64,000 bases of DNA from Acinetobacter lactucae (GCF_001605885.1 NZ_LRPE01000023.1:124001-188000), one strand, 5' to 3'. Shown: positions 27,266 to 37,188, counted from the stretch's first letter. Notes: generated by a model not told the origin, from the sequence alone. Made by a program: numbers and translations.

Positions 27266-27940
27266 TTAAGCGACATTTACAGTAGGTAACTGAGCATATT
27301 CTCTTAAAAAGCTGTGAAGCTCTGCTACATCTTTAGCAATCGTTAAAGGTTGAAACTTTTGCAGAACTTCAACCGAATGCACGCCATAACCTACTCCGAT
27401 ACGCGGCATCCCCAAACGCTGTGCCATATCAAGATCATAGCTGCTGTCACCAATCATGACCGCTTGCTCAACACTCACTCCCGTTACAGTCAAAATCTCT
27501 TGTAACATCAATGGGTCTGGTTTTGAACGTGTTTCGTTGGCTGCCCGAGTTACATCAAAAAGATGAGTACTTTGTGTTTTTGCGATTACACGGTCTAACC
27601 CACGACGGTTTTTACCCGTCGCGACTGCAAGTTTTAAACCTTGGGCTTTTAAGTCATGTAATAGCTCAGCAATACCGTCAAACCATGCATCATTCGTAGA
27701 ATTAGCAATATAGTGATCGCCATATGCTTTTAAGATCGAGTCATGCAACTCTGGTGCTTCTGGAAATAAGGTCTGCATAACCTCTGGCAAGCCTAGCCCA
27801 ATAATACTTTTGGCTGCCTCATCACTTAGAGGTAATTCATGTTGCTCTGCGGCATGTTGTAAGCTCGCAACAATCTGGCCAACAGAGTTATATAAAGTTC
27901 CATCCCAGTCAAAAATAACTAATTCGGTTTTCAGACTCAT
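27266..27940 (-). CDS. HAD-superfamily phosphatase, Gph-like
   Basis: A 224-residue HAD hydrolase of the phosphoglycolate phosphatase type: motif I FDWDGTLYNSV (nucleophile and acid aspartates at about 10 and 12), motif II VATGKNRRGLD, motif III KPDPLMLQEIL and motif IV GDSSYDLDMAQRLGM. A helical C1 cap lies between motifs I and II. Its ATG overlaps the rluC stop by four bases (ATGA), so it is translationally coupled to rluC. True substrate is unknown; the rluC-HAD pair is common in gammaproteobacteria. Confidence 0.9.
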   Translation of the reverse strand: MSLKTELVIFDWDGTLYNSVGQIVASLQHAAEQHELPLSDEAAKSIIGLGLPEVMQTLFPEAPELHDSILKAYGDHYIANSTNDAWFDGIAELLHDLKAQGLKLAVATGKNRRGLDRVIAKTQSTHLFDVTRAANETRSKPDPLMLQEILTVTGVSVEQAVMIGDSSYDLDMAQRLGMPRIGVGYGVHSVEVLQKFQPLTIAKDVAELHSFLREYAQLPTVNVA

Positions 27941-28869
27941 TTTGCTACTCTCAAAGCCTTTAATAACTGGGTCATATCTTCTGGTAACGGCGCTTCAATG
28001 GGTGGATAACCCGGAATATCTAAACGCATCGCGTGTAAACATAAACGTCGTGCCTGCGGACCTGCGTACTCAGTGGTGTGTCCATATTTATCATCACCTA
28101 CCAAAGGATGTCCAATACTTAAACCATGTACACGGATCTGATGAGTACGGCCTGACAAAGGTGAGGCATGGACCAAAGTAGCATTTTTAAAGCGCTCAGC
28201 AACCACCCATTCCGTTTTACTCGGTTTACCTTCTTTAGAGACACGTACACGACGCTCGCCATTGGCTAACTCGTAACGAAATAAAGGAGCATCAATAAGT
28301 TGTTTATCGAGACTCACCTGACCTTTTACAATTGCCGCATAAGTCTTACGAATTTTGTGCTCACGCAACATATCTTGTAGCAGCTTTAAAGTACTACGTT
28401 TCTTGCTAATCATGACCAGACCAGAAGTGTCACGGTCAATACGGTGAATCAGTTCTAAGTATTTCTTACCTGTCGCTGCGCGTAAAGCCTCAATCAAACC
28501 ATACGCCACACCACTACCACCATGTACAGCAATACCTGATGGTTTATTTATGACTATCAGCCCTTCATCTTCATAGACCACACGGCTGAGTAGGCTTTGT
28601 GCTACACTGTCACTCACAGGAGCGGCTGTTTCATCTTTTTGTTCATAGCGAATAGGTGCTACACGAATCTGATCTCCAATCTCTAATTTGGTCTCAGCTT
28701 TAATACGTTTTTTATTTACTCGAACCTGACCTTCACGAATCAAACGATAAATACGACTCTTAGGTACACCCTTTAAACGCGAAAACAGGAAATTATCAAT
28801 TCGCTGTCCTGCTTGATGTTCATCCACCTCAAACCAAGTGACACTTTGCCATTGCTGTGTAGAATTCAT
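27937..28869 (-). CDS. rluC: 23S rRNA pseudouridine(955/2504/2580) synthase RluC
   Basis: The 310-residue protein has an N-terminal S4 RNA-binding domain (about 18-80: RIDNFLFSRLKGVPKSRIYRLIR) and the RluA-type catalytic domain with the motif HRIDRDTSGLVMISKK, in which the first aspartate of the RDT triplet is the nucleophile. KPSGIAVHGGSG and GRTHQIRVHGLSIGHPLVGD follow. Length matches RluC. It is divergent from rne, separated by a 720-base region that is mostly the rne leader; in E. coli rluC is also divergent from rne. Confidence 0.94.
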   Translation of the reverse strand: MNSTQQWQSVTWFEVDEHQAGQRIDNFLFSRLKGVPKSRIYRLIREGQVRVNKKRIKAETKLEIGDQIRVAPIRYEQKDETAAPVSDSVAQSLLSRVVYEDEGLIVINKPSGIAVHGGSGVAYGLIEALRAATGKKYLELIHRIDRDTSGLVMISKKRSTLKLLQDMLREHKIRKTYAAIVKGQVSLDKQLIDAPLFRYELANGERRVRVSKEGKPSKTEWVVAERFKNATLVHASPLSGRTHQIRVHGLSIGHPLVGDDKYGHTTEYAGPQARRLCLHAMRLDIPGYPPIEAPLPEDMTQLLKALRVAK

Positions 28870-28978
28870 ACTAATATTTAAACCTGAAATTTTGCTAAAT
28901 TTGATTAATAAATGACCGATTAGCTTAGTTTTTTCACAAGAAATCTAAGCTTAGCCCATAGGCAGATGCTGCAAGGTT

Positions 28979-28987
28979 TGATATAGT
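28979..28987 (+). promoter_or_regulatory. Extended -10 promoter of rne
   Basis: TGATATAGT gives an extended -10 element (TG, one base, TATAGT) without a good -35 box. Transcription from here would produce a leader of roughly 600 nucleotides before the rne start codon. Confidence 0.5.
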
Positions 28988-28993
28988 CAGCGC

Positions 28994-29590
28994 ACGGATA
29001 CCGCCGTAAGTGAACATCTAATAGGGAATTTCCCTGATTGAAACCTCAATCAAAATGATGCTTTCATCACCAGCTCGGATTGGTCCTAAAGAATTATGCC
29101 GACGCCGAAGGCTTATTATATCGGCAAAATGACAAACTGTTGCGTTTAATTCAGTTTGTTCAAAAAAATATGTTACCAACTCTAGTTGGTTATGGAACGT
29201 AAACTGATACACATCAGACAAATCGCTCCTTAATGTTGCCTTCAGGCTAAAGCGTTGATGCATTGGAACTGCCGAAAGCACCGATACGATGAGCATTCCG
29301 TATCAAACTTCCAAAAAGAAGTCACTTCGCGCCCAATGACAGTGAAAGTCATTAACCAATGCACCGCTCACCCGCCAGTGAAGCACTAAGGAAGTCTGAT
29401 TTAAAGGTTGAAGCAGTATTGCCTACATCACAGACGAGAATCGAAGCTAAGGCTAAATGTAGCCGGTAACAGATGACTCAGACCACAAATATTTTGAGAT
29501 CTGGGAAATGATCCGTCATGTTCGATGTTCGTTCAGAACCTTTAAGTTTGTGCGATATGTTTGTGTGGGTCACTATTAGGTGTCACACCC
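28994..29590 (+). ncRNA. Long structured 5' leader of rne mRNA
   Basis: About 600 bases without a convincing ORF, between rluC and rne. Local hairpins visible by eye include TGATTGA/TCAATCA (29035-29052), CCAACT/AGTTGG (29176-29189) and GATACG/CGTATC (29283-29304). The ribosome-binding sequence AGGTG (29578-29582) can pair with CACC just before the ATG. In E. coli a shorter rne leader is the site of autoregulation by RNase E; the same role here is inference. A 92-codon minus-strand ORF inside it is judged spurious. Confidence 0.6.
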
Positions 29591-32500
29591 ATGAAACGTA
29601 TGTTGATTAATGCAACTCACGCAGAAGAAGTCCGCGTTGCACTTATCACTGGTAATCGTCTTTACGATTTTGATTTAGAGAATCGTACCCGAGAACAGAA
29701 AAAATCCAATATCTATAAAGGCCATGTAACCCGCGTAGAACCATCTTTAGAAGCTGTTTTTGTTGAATACGGCGCAGGCCGTCAAGGCTTCTTGTCTATG
29801 CGCGAAATTGCTAACAGTTATTTCCAAGCAGACCCACGACAAACTTCAAACATTCGTGAACTTATCACTGAAGGTACTGAATTACTTGTTCAAGTCGAAA
29901 AAGAAGAACGTGGCAATAAAGGCGCTGCCCTTTCTACCTTTATTTCACTTGCAGGACGTTATTTGGTTCTTATGCCGAACAACCCGAAAGGCGGCGGTAT
30001 TAGTCGTCAAATTTCAGGTTCTGTACGTGAAGAATTAAAAGAAATTTTAGCTTCTTTAAATTTACCGCGTGGTATGAGCGTTATTGTACGTACCGCTGGT
30101 ATTGGCCGTACCCAAGAAGAACTACAGTTAGACTTACAGCATTTGCTTGACCTTTGGGCTCAAATCCAAGGTACAGCGAGCTCTGGTCCTTCTCCAATGC
30201 TGGTTCATCAAGAAGCTGGTGTTGTTACTCGTGCTATCCGCGATTATTTACGTGATGATGTTGCAGAAATTTTAATTGATAGCGAACAGGCTTATAACGA
30301 AGCTTATAACTTTGTTAAAGCAGTGATGCCTCGTCAATTAGATAAACTTAAAACTTATACTTTAAACGAGCCATTGTTTGCTCATTTTGGTATTGAAAGC
30401 CAAATTCAAACTGCTTATGAGCGTGAAGTAAAACTTCCTTCTGGCGGTTCAATCGTGATTGACCAGACTGAAGCTTTAGTTTCAATCGATATTAACTCTG
30501 CGAAATCGACTCGTGGACATGACGTTGAAGAAACTGCGCTGAATACGAACTTAGAAGCGGCAGAAGAAATTGCTCGCCAACTTCGTCTTCGTGACATTGG
30601 TGGTTTAGTTGTAATCGACTTCATCGATATGACTAAAGAGCGCAACCAACGCATGGTTGAAGCAAAACTTCGTGAAGCAACACAAAGCGATCGTGCACGT
30701 ATTCAGTTTGGCCAACTCTCTCGTTTTGGCTTAATGGAAATGAGCCGTCAACGTTTACGTCCATCTCTTGAAGAAGCAACAGGTTATGTGTGCCCTCGCT
30801 GTCATGGTACAGGCATGGTTCGTGACTTACGCTCACTTTCACTTTCTATTATGCGTAAAGTAGAAGAGATCGCGCTTCGTGAACGTCATGGTGAAGTACA
30901 AGTAGAAGTACCTGTTGAAATTGCAGCGTTTTTGCTCAATGAAAAACGTCATAGCCTTGTTTATTTAGAACAAACTTCTAGTGTTCGTGTGACTGTTTTA
31001 CCTCACCCACACTTAGAAACACCTCACTACGAAATTCAGTACAATCCAGATGGATTTGCACCATCTAGCTACGAACGTACTGAAGCAACTCGTTCAAGTG
31101 AAAAAGAGTTAGGTTATGAATCTTCTGAATGGCATTTAGAAGAAGCTGATCATGGCCATACTCATGCAGCCCCTGCTACCAACAACGCAGCTAACCAAAA
31201 GAAAGTAAATCAAGCAGCTCAACCTGCTGTTGCTCAGGCAAGCGCTCAAAAAGCAGCAAGCCCATGTGCATGGTTAGAAAATCTTTTTGTTCAAAAACAA
31301 GCTCAAACAGTTGATCAATCTCGCTCAGCACAAAATGCTGCTGCCGCAATTGAACAAATGGTGAATACAGGCGCTGTTAGCCGTGGACAGTTTGGCCAAG
31401 TTACAGCACCAGTAGTTGCTGAAGTTACTTCGGCTCCATCTAACAATGCTTATATTTCTCAATCTCCTGTTAAACAGGAAGCACGTGAGAATGTTGAGAA
31501 AGACGATAAAGTACAACAGCAGCGTCCAAACAACAAAAAACGTAAGCACAAAGAGCAACGTGAACAACATCAACACCACCACAATCAAGAACCACAGCAA
31601 CAACAGGTTCATGAAGAGGTTGTACAGTTATCACGCCAAGAGCAACGTGAATTAAAACGTCAACAAAAGCGTCAACAACAAGATCAGCCACATGCCCAAC
31701 ATCAAAATGATGGTCAACAAGCTGAGCATGCTGTACCACGTCGTGACCGTAATAATCAACAACGTCCAAACCGCCCGAATCGCCACCGCGATCCAAGCGT
31801 ATTAAATGAAAATCAAAATACGCAGGCACCAGCAGTTGTTGATGAAAAACAAATTAAGGTTGATTTGATTGATGCTCCACAGCATGAAGTCATGAATACA
31901 GCCTTAGTCATCAATGTTGATCAAGCACAAAGCGAAATTATTGCTTTAACGCCTGAGCAACCTCTTGAACGTACTGAAAAAGCACCTGTTGTTGAAGCTG
32001 CTCAAGAATCAGCTCCAGCACCTGTTGCTGCTGTGGAAGAGACAGTAACTGCTGAAGCAGAAGCTCCTCAACCAAAGGCTGAGAAAACTCAACCGCAAAT
32101 TCAGCGTGCAAGTAATGATCCTCGTATGCGTCGCCGTGAACAACGCAATGCAAAACGTGCTAAAGCTACTGCACCATCAATTGCCCCATCGCAAATTCCG
32201 ACGTTGGCGCAATATACAATTGGTAGCTTGATTCGTCATGTTTACGGTGAAGACTGCACAGTACTGATTGAACAGTTTGGTTTAGTTCCAACATTTAATC
32301 GTGCATTGCAGAAATTTGCCGAGCAATACGCAAGTACTCTAGTGACTGAAGTCGCAGCTGAAGCTGAAGACAAAAAGCCTGTTACTCGTGATGCTGAGCT
32401 TCCAAGCAACAAGCCTTCACAAGAAGCAGAACCTGCACCAGTACTTCCGTTGACGCCACCAAAAGAGGCAACACCGCGTGTTGCTAATGATCCGCGTGAA

Positions 32501-32917
32501 CGCCGTCGTTTAGCGAAACTTGCAGCTGAACAAGCTTTTGAGCAAGTTAAACAACAACATTCTGCACCAGAAGAAACTGCACCTGTAGTTGAGACTGTAG
32601 AAGAAACCGTTGTTGTTCCTACTGCTGAAACACAAGCACCTGTTGAGTCAAAACAGCAACCGCTTGAGCTTGATCAGGAAACTGAAGTAGCAGCTAGCGT
32701 AGAAGAAACACCAGCGACAACTGTAGTTGAAGAAGCTCCAGTTGCAAAGCAGCCAAAAGCTACAAAAACCAAAGTAGCTACAGAACAAGCTGTAGAACCA
32801 ACTGAAGCTGCTGCCGAGAGTGAATCAGAAGATTCTAAAGCTGATAAGGACAAACCAAGTCGTCCTCGTCGCCCTCGTGGCCGTCCACCGAAGAAAGCAA
32901 ATCCTGTAGCTGAGTAA
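29591..32917 (+). CDS. rne: Ribonuclease E
   Basis: Endoribonuclease that initiates mRNA decay and matures rRNA and tRNA, and scaffolds the degradosome. The 1108-residue protein starts [17 protein letters not shown], as in E. coli; the frame opens ten codons earlier at TTG, which is rejected. The catalytic half (1 to about 500) has the S1 domain (about 38-120), the DNase-I-like site with [12 protein letters not shown] and VVIDFIDM, and the zinc-link CPRCHGTG (about 400-407). The C-terminal half is low-complexity: Gln/His/Arg-rich, then Ala/Glu/Pro/Val-rich, with two Arg-rich NDPRxRRR blocks and an [12 protein letters not shown] end. The composition of this tail differs from E. coli. Confidence 0.97.
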   Translation: MKRMLINATHAEEVRVALITGNRLYDFDLENRTREQKKSNIYKGHVTRVEPSLEAVFVEYGAGRQGFLSMREIANSYFQADPRQTSNIRELITEGTELLVQVEKEERGNKGAALSTFISLAGRYLVLMPNNPKGGGISRQISGSVREELKEILASLNLPRGMSVIVRTAGIGRTQEELQLDLQHLLDLWAQIQGTASSGPSPMLVHQEAGVVTRAIRDYLRDDVAEILIDSEQAYNEAYNFVKAVMPRQLDKLKTYTLNEPLFAHFGIESQIQTAYEREVKLPSGGSIVIDQTEALVSIDINSAKSTRGHDVEETALNTNLEAAEEIARQLRLRDIGGLVVIDFIDMTKERNQRMVEAKLREATQSDRARIQFGQLSRFGLMEMSRQRLRPSLEEATGYVCPRCHGTGMVRDLRSLSLSIMRKVEEIALRERHGEVQVEVPVEIAAFLLNEKRHSLVYLEQTSSVRVTVLPHPHLETPHYEIQYNPDGFAPSSYERTEATRSSEKELGYESSEWHLEEADHGHTHAAPATNNAANQKKVNQAAQPAVAQASAQKAASPCAWLENLFVQKQAQTVDQSRSAQNAAAAIEQMVNTGAVSRGQFGQVTAPVVAEVTSAPSNNAYISQSPVKQEARENVEKDDKVQQQRPNNKKRKHKEQREQHQHHHNQEPQQQQVHEEVVQLSRQEQRELKRQQKRQQQDQPHAQHQNDGQQAEHAVPRRDRNNQQRPNRPNRHRDPSVLNENQNTQAPAVVDEKQIKVDLIDAPQHEVMNTALVINVDQAQSEIIALTPEQPLERTEKAPVVEAAQESAPAPVAAVEETVTAEAEAPQPKAEKTQPQIQRASNDPRMRRREQRNAKRAKATAPSIAPSQIPTLAQYTIGSLIRHVYGEDCTVLIEQFGLVPTFNRALQKFAEQYASTLVTEVAAEAEDKKPVTRDAELPSNKPSQEAEPAPVLPLTPPKEATPRVANDPRERRRLAKLAAEQAFEQVKQQHSAPEETAPVVETVEETVVVPTAETQAPVESKQQPLELDQETEVAASVEETPATTVVEEAPVAKQPKATKTKVATEQAVEPTEAAAESESEDSKADKDKPSRPRRPRGRPPKKANPVAE

Positions 32918-32950
32918 ATCATTTGCTCAATTGCAGCTAATTTAAACAAA

Positions 32951-32980
32951 CCTAGTCATTTCGATGACTAGGTTTTTTTT
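32951..32980 (+). terminator. Rho-independent terminator after rne
   Basis: CCTAGTCA and TGACTAGG arms, six-base loop, then eight T residues. Confidence 0.93.
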
Positions 32981-33108
32981 GTTATTTTTAACCAATTAGG
33001 TTGATTGCACTAGAAGAAAAGTTTTAAAAGCATGGTGAACCATGAAAAATACTGTACTTTTGCCAACGCAACCTTTTTTGGATTGATCGAAAAATAAATA
33101 GGATTGAT

Positions 33109-34950
33109 ATGAGCCAGACAACACAGACCGATATCATTACGCTTGGGGATGTTGCCACCAGACTTCCTAGCTTTATTCCCAAAGTACCCCATATCCTGAA
33201 TGGTCTTAAACAGGCTTATTTAAGAACAGCAAACACACCAACTGGATTAGGTGTAGCTTTTGAGAAAGCTGTTAAGCGAAATCCGAAAGGTATTGCTTTA
33301 TTATTTGAAGATCAAAGTTACTCATACGAAGCTTTAAATGAATGGGCTAATCAGATTTCTCACTATTATTTATCTCTCGGCGCACGTAAAGGTGATGTGA
33401 TTGCCGTAATGGTTGAGAACCGTTCTGAGCTTATTGCCACTATTGTGGGCTTAGCTAAAATTGGGGTAACTATTGCGCTTGTAAATACATCTCAAGTCGG
33501 TAAAGTCCTCTCTCATAGCATCAATCTTGTAAAGCCAATTGCAGTCATTGCTGGCGAAGAAGTCCGTGCTGCAATTGATGAAATTCGTCAAGACTTAAAC
33601 GTTCCTAAAGATCGCTTCCATTGGTTTGCAGATCAGGCAACGCGTCAAGATGGGGGAACTGCACCTCAAGGTTATGCCAATCTTGCACTAGAAATTGATC
33701 AATTTCCGAAATTCAATCCATCAACCACACATTCTGTTCATGGAAATGATGGCCTGTTTTATATTTATACTTCGGGCACAACGGGCTTACCAAAAGCAGT
33801 TATTTTTAAACATAGCCGCTGGACACTTGCCTATGGTACTTACGGCCACATTCTAAACCTTGGTCCAGATGATGTAATGTACGTCACTTTGCCGTTGTAC
33901 CATGCAACAGGCGTGGTTGTTTGCTGGTGTGGTGTGATTGCAGGAAGCTCGACCCTTGCAATTCGCCGCAAATATTCAACCAGTGCATTCTGGAAAGATG
34001 TACAGAAGTTTAATGCGTCTGCAATCGGCTACGTAGGTGAACTTTGCCGTTACTTGATGGATGCTCCGGCTACAGAGCTTGACCGTGCTCACCGTGTAAC
34101 CAAAATGATTGGTAACGGCATGCGTCCAAACATCTGGGATAAATTCAAACAACGTTTTGGCGTTCAAGAAGTTCTAGAGCTTTATGCTTCAAGTGAAGGT
34201 AATGTCGGTTTTAGTAATATTTTCAACTTTGACAATACGGTAGGCTTCTCCCCTATGCCGTATGCAGTCATTCAATTTGATAAAGAAAAGAATGAGCCTG
34301 TACGCGATAAAAATGGCTGGTGTAAAAAAGTTAAAGCAGGTGAAGTCGGTTTATTGGTAGGCAAAATTACCAGTCGCTCCCCATTTGACGGCTATACCGA
34401 CCCAGAAAAGAATAAATCTGTGATTATGCAAGATGTCTTTAAAAAAGGTGACTCATATTTCAATACAGGTGATCTTGTTCGTAATATTGGTTTCCGTCAT
34501 GCCCAGTTTGTTGACCGTCTAGGCGATACCTTCCGCTGGAAAGGCGAAAATGTATCTACTACCGAAGTTGAAAACATGGTGTGTGAATATGACAAGATCG
34601 CTGAGGCTGTGGTTTATGGTGTAGAAATTCCAAATACTAATGGTCGTGCAGGTATGGCAGCAATCACACTTGCTGATGGTGCTGAGTTAAATGACACTGA
34701 TTTAACAGAAATGGTGACTGTATTTAAAAAATGCTTACCTGCTTATGCAGTACCAGTGTTTTTACGTATACAAGCTAAAGTTGAAACAACAGGTACTTTT
34801 AAGTACCAAAAGAATAAATTGAAGGAAGATGCGTTTAATCCAAGCAAAACTTCTGAACGTTTACTCGCTTTATTACCTGGTGAAAGCAGTTACTGTGACA
34901 TCACAACTGAAATTTTTGACAACATTCAGGCATATAAATACCGTTTTTAG
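33109..34950 (+). CDS. Long-chain acyl-CoA synthetase (FATP-like)
   Basis: Activates fatty acids to acyl-CoA at the expense of ATP. The 613-residue adenylate-forming enzyme has the P-loop-like motif YIYTSGTTGLPKAVIFKHSRW, the ALYASSEGNVGF-type A5 motif (here ELYASSEGNVGFSN), the hinge DRLGDTFRWKGENVSTTEVE, and the FKYQKNKLKEDAF lysine region. The ending QAYKYRF-like C-terminus and the overall pattern resemble the very-long-chain FATP branch rather than FadD. No membrane anchor is obvious beyond a moderately hydrophobic N-terminal region. Monocistronic between the rne terminator and the tRNA promoter. Confidence 0.9.
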   Translation: MSQTTQTDIITLGDVATRLPSFIPKVPHILNGLKQAYLRTANTPTGLGVAFEKAVKRNPKGIALLFEDQSYSYEALNEWANQISHYYLSLGARKGDVIAVMVENRSELIATIVGLAKIGVTIALVNTSQVGKVLSHSINLVKPIAVIAGEEVRAAIDEIRQDLNVPKDRFHWFADQATRQDGGTAPQGYANLALEIDQFPKFNPSTTHSVHGNDGLFYIYTSGTTGLPKAVIFKHSRWTLAYGTYGHILNLGPDDVMYVTLPLYHATGVVVCWCGVIAGSSTLAIRRKYSTSAFWKDVQKFNASAIGYVGELCRYLMDAPATELDRAHRVTKMIGNGMRPNIWDKFKQRFGVQEVLELYASSEGNVGFSNIFNFDNTVGFSPMPYAVIQFDKEKNEPVRDKNGWCKKVKAGEVGLLVGKITSRSPFDGYTDPEKNKSVIMQDVFKKGDSYFNTGDLVRNIGFRHAQFVDRLGDTFRWKGENVSTTEVENMVCEYDKIAEAVVYGVEIPNTNGRAGMAAITLADGAELNDTDLTEMVTVFKKCLPAYAVPVFLRIQAKVETTGTFKYQKNKLKEDAFNPSKTSERLLALLPGESSYCDITTEIFDNIQAYKYRF

Positions 34951-34966
34951 TTCATTTTTTAGCTAA

Positions 34967-35026
34967 ACAAGAGGAAATCGTGCTTTTTATAGGCAATCAT
35001 GCAAATGTTTTTCAATTTCCTCTTGT
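34967..35026 (+). repeat. Perfect 12-base inverted repeat after the acyl-CoA synthetase gene
   Basis: ACAAGAGGAAAT (34967-34978) and ATTTCCTCTTGT (35015-35026) are exact reverse complements with a 36-base loop. The right arm overlaps the -35 box of the tRNA promoter. It may be a 3'-end stem for the upstream mRNA; no T tract follows. Confidence 0.6.
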
Positions 35027-35050
35027 GTTAGTTGAATAACTTGCTAAAAT
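35023..35050 (+). promoter_or_regulatory. Promoter of the tRNA-Lys pair
   Basis: TTGTGT (35023-35028), 16-base spacer, and TGCTAAAAT, an extended -10 (TAAAAT at 35045-35050). The G+C-rich ACGCGAC after it is a typical stringent-response discriminator of stable-RNA promoters. Confidence 0.75.
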
Positions 35051-35182
35051 ACGCGACATCAAAACGATACAGTGTTTAGAAGTATTACTTCTCTCTGAGT
35101 CAATACGAGTTTGATTGCTTAAGAAAATCATAGATTTTCTCTTGCACTCAGGTAAAACGTTGTTTTACTTAATTCTCGCTCA

Positions 35183-35258
35183 GGGTCGTTAGCTCAGTTG
35201 GTAGAGCAGCGGACTTTTAATCCGTTGGTCCCGCGTTCGAGTCGCGGACGACCCACCA
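35183..35258 (+). tRNA. tRNA-Lys (anticodon TTT), copy 1
   Basis: A 76-base cloverleaf with encoded CCA. Acceptor arms GGGTCGT and ACGACCC pair fully, D stem GCTC/GAGC, anticodon stem GCGGA/TCCGT with loop CTTTTAA (anticodon TTT), and T arm CCGCG-TTCGAGT-CGCGG. Transcribed from the promoter at 35023 with a leader of about 125 bases that contains its own hairpins. Confidence 0.98.
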
Positions 35259-35280
35259 CTTATCTGTTTTGAACCTATTT

Positions 35281-35356
35281 GGGTCGTTAGCTCAGTTGGT
35301 AGAGCAGCGGACTTTTAATCCGTTGGTCCCGCGTTCGAGTCGCGGACGACCCACCA
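35281..35356 (+). tRNA. tRNA-Lys (anticodon TTT), copy 2
   Basis: Identical in sequence to the copy at 35183, separated from it by 22 bases, and followed by a strong terminator. The two form one transcription unit. The spacer differs from the sequences outside the pair, so the identity stops at the tRNA ends. Confidence 0.98.
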
Positions 35357-35362
35357 AATTCT

Positions 35363-35393
35363 AAAAAGCCTCTCACTGCGAGAGGCTTTTTTT
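35363..35393. terminator. Bidirectional terminator after the tRNA-Lys pair
   Basis: AAAAAGCCTCTC and GAGAGGCTTTTTTT arms around ACTGC. It also serves the convergent LysR gene. Confidence 0.93.
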
Positions 35394-35419
35394 ATTGTTA
35401 ATGTATTTTAGTTTTATGA

Positions 35420-36316
35420 CTAAAAGATGACGATGCATTTCTTATATAGAACATCTTTAACCCATTCCATAAAGATTTCCAAACGCTTAGGAATATAACT
35501 TCGGTTTGGATACAAAATATTGAGTGGAAGAGATGGGGACGTATAAGTGCTTAATACTTCAACTAAAGTTCCTTGCTCAATTTTATCTTGTACATCGAAG
35601 TAAGGTAGTTGAATAATCCCCAAACCTGCACTGGCCGCTGCAATATAGGCTTCGGTATTATTTACACTTAAAGCACTATCCATCATCACAGCTCCATTTT
35701 GATAGAAGAATCCCCCTTGTTTCTCACCAACGGGACCTGTGTAATTAATCAATTTATGCTGAGATAGATCTGCTAATTGTTCAGGGATGCCATACTGTTC
35801 TAAATAGTCAGCACTTGCACAATTCACCATAATCAAGTTACCAACAAACTTCGCAATTAAACTACTGTTATCTAACTGCCCTACCCGAACAACACAATCA
35901 ATTCCTTTCTCAATTAAATCAGTAATGTCATCAGAACTATGAAGTTGTAAATGGATATCCGGATAGCGCCTATAAAAATCGGGAAGTTCAGGAATAATCA
36001 CTTGGTGTACGATTCGGCTGGGCATTGAAATTTTTAGCGTGCCACGATAATGCTGCTTTTGTGCCTGTATAAGCTGTTCGAGCTGTTCATAATCAAATAA
36101 TAGATTTTGGCATTCGGGTAATATTCGTTGTCCATCTTGGGTAAGGCTGACTTTACGCGTAGTTCGATGGAATAAACGTACCCCATAGTGAGTTTCCAAT
36201 TGTTGAATTGCACTCGTCACTGTCGAACGAGGTAAATCAAGCTGATTTGCCACTTCACTAAAGCTTTGTCGTTTAGCGACTTCTGTAAAAATAAAAAATT
36301 GCTGCAACCGATCCAT
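35420..36316 (-). CDS. LysR-family regulator divergent from an SDR gene
   Basis: A 298-residue LysR-type regulator: helix-turn-helix at about 1-60 (MDRLQQFFIFTEVAKRQSFSEVANQLDLPRSTVTSAIQ, split here by normal family variation) and effector domain from about 88 (GTLKISMPSRIVHQVIIPELPDFYRRYPDI). It belongs to the CrgA/YafC-like branch by pattern. It is divergent from the short-chain dehydrogenase at 36429 with a 112-base gap, the classical arrangement of a LysR regulator and its target. The start codon lies directly after a weak purine-rich stretch. Confidence 0.9.
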   Translation of the reverse strand: MDRLQQFFIFTEVAKRQSFSEVANQLDLPRSTVTSAIQQLETHYGVRLFHRTTRKVSLTQDGQRILPECQNLLFDYEQLEQLIQAQKQHYRGTLKISMPSRIVHQVIIPELPDFYRRYPDIHLQLHSSDDITDLIEKGIDCVVRVGQLDNSSLIAKFVGNLIMVNCASADYLEQYGIPEQLADLSQHKLINYTGPVGEKQGGFFYQNGAVMMDSALSVNNTEAYIAAASAGLGIIQLPYFDVQDKIEQGTLVEVLSTYTSPSLPLNILYPNRSYIPKRLEIFMEWVKDVLYKKCIVIF

Positions 36317-36428
36317 TTAATTGTTCGTATTCTATGAATAGTTAAACCAAACTAGCATAATTGATCAAAAATTACCGCCAATCTAGACTAAAAACACATT
36401 AAAACAAGTCATCATAGGAACAACCATC

Positions 36429-37184
36429 ATGGCAACTCATACCTTAAAAGATAAAGTTGTACTGATTACAGGCGGCGCAAAAAACTTAGGTGGACTGATT
36501 AGCCGTAAATTTGCAGAACAAGGCGCAAAAATCGCGATTCACTACAATAGCACTGAAACTCAAGCAGATGCTGAACAGACGCTCGCAGATGTAAGAGCAT
36601 TCGGTGTAGATGCTGTTTTAATTCAAGCAGACTTAACGGATATTGATAATATCGAAAAACTCTTCTTAGACACTAAACAACATTTTGGTGGAATAGATAT
36701 TGCGATCAATACAGTTGGAAAGGTTTTAAAAAAATCATTTTTAGAAACCACCGAACAAGAGTTTGATAGCATGAGCGATATCAACTCAAAAATTGCCTAT
36801 TTCTTTATTCAATCAGCGGGTCGTCACCTAAATAACGGCGGCAAGATCTGCTCAATCGTGACTTCCCTTCTAGCAGCCTACACTGGACTCTATTCAACCT
36901 ATGAGGGTTTAAAAGCACCTGTTGAGCATTACACCCGTGCTGCATCAAAAGAATTTGGTGATCGTCAGATTTCCGTGACTGCTGTTGCACCAGGTCCAAT
37001 GGACACACCATTCTTTTATGGCCAGGAGTCTGCCGAAGCGGTCGCTTACCATAAATCAGCTTCAGCTTTAGGGGGACTCACTAAAATTGAAGATATTGAA
37101 CCTCTAGTTCGCTTTTTAGTAACCGAAGGTTGGTGGATTACCGGTCAGACGATTTTTGCAAATGGCGGCTACACCACCCGCTAA
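36429..37184 (+). CDS. Short-chain dehydrogenase/reductase
   Basis: A 251-residue SDR of the classical type. The dinucleotide-binding motif is TGGAKNLGG (near residue 14), the structural motif is NTVGK in place of the usual NNAG, and the catalytic serine, tyrosine and lysine are in SIVTSLLAAYTGLYSTYEGLK (YxxxK), followed by VAPGPMDTPFF. The Gly spacing and RxFAEQGAKIAIHYNS suggest an NADP preference. The divergent LysR gene is its probable regulator. Substrate unknown. Confidence 0.9.
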   Translation: MATHTLKDKVVLITGGAKNLGGLISRKFAEQGAKIAIHYNSTETQADAEQTLADVRAFGVDAVLIQADLTDIDNIEKLFLDTKQHFGGIDIAINTVGKVLKKSFLETTEQEFDSMSDINSKIAYFFIQSAGRHLNNGGKICSIVTSLLAAYTGLYSTYEGLKAPVEHYTRAASKEFGDRQISVTAVAPGPMDTPFFYGQESAEAVAYHKSASALGGLTKIEDIEPLVRFLVTEGWWITGQTIFANGGYTTR

Positions 37185-37188
37185 AGTC

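Noticed and set aside
29018..29296. 92-codon minus-strand ORF between rluC and rne
   Set aside because: It lies inside the structured rne leader, has no ribosome-binding site or family resemblance, and overlaps several hairpins.
31325..31829. Overlapping antisense ORFs of about 95-119 codons in the rne tail
   Set aside because: They are produced by the Gln/His-rich repeats of rne read in reverse and look like low-complexity translation.
35183..35356. Tandem identical tRNA-Lys genes as an assembly duplication
   Set aside because: The flanks and spacer are different, identity is confined to the tRNA, and tandem tRNA-Lys genes are common.
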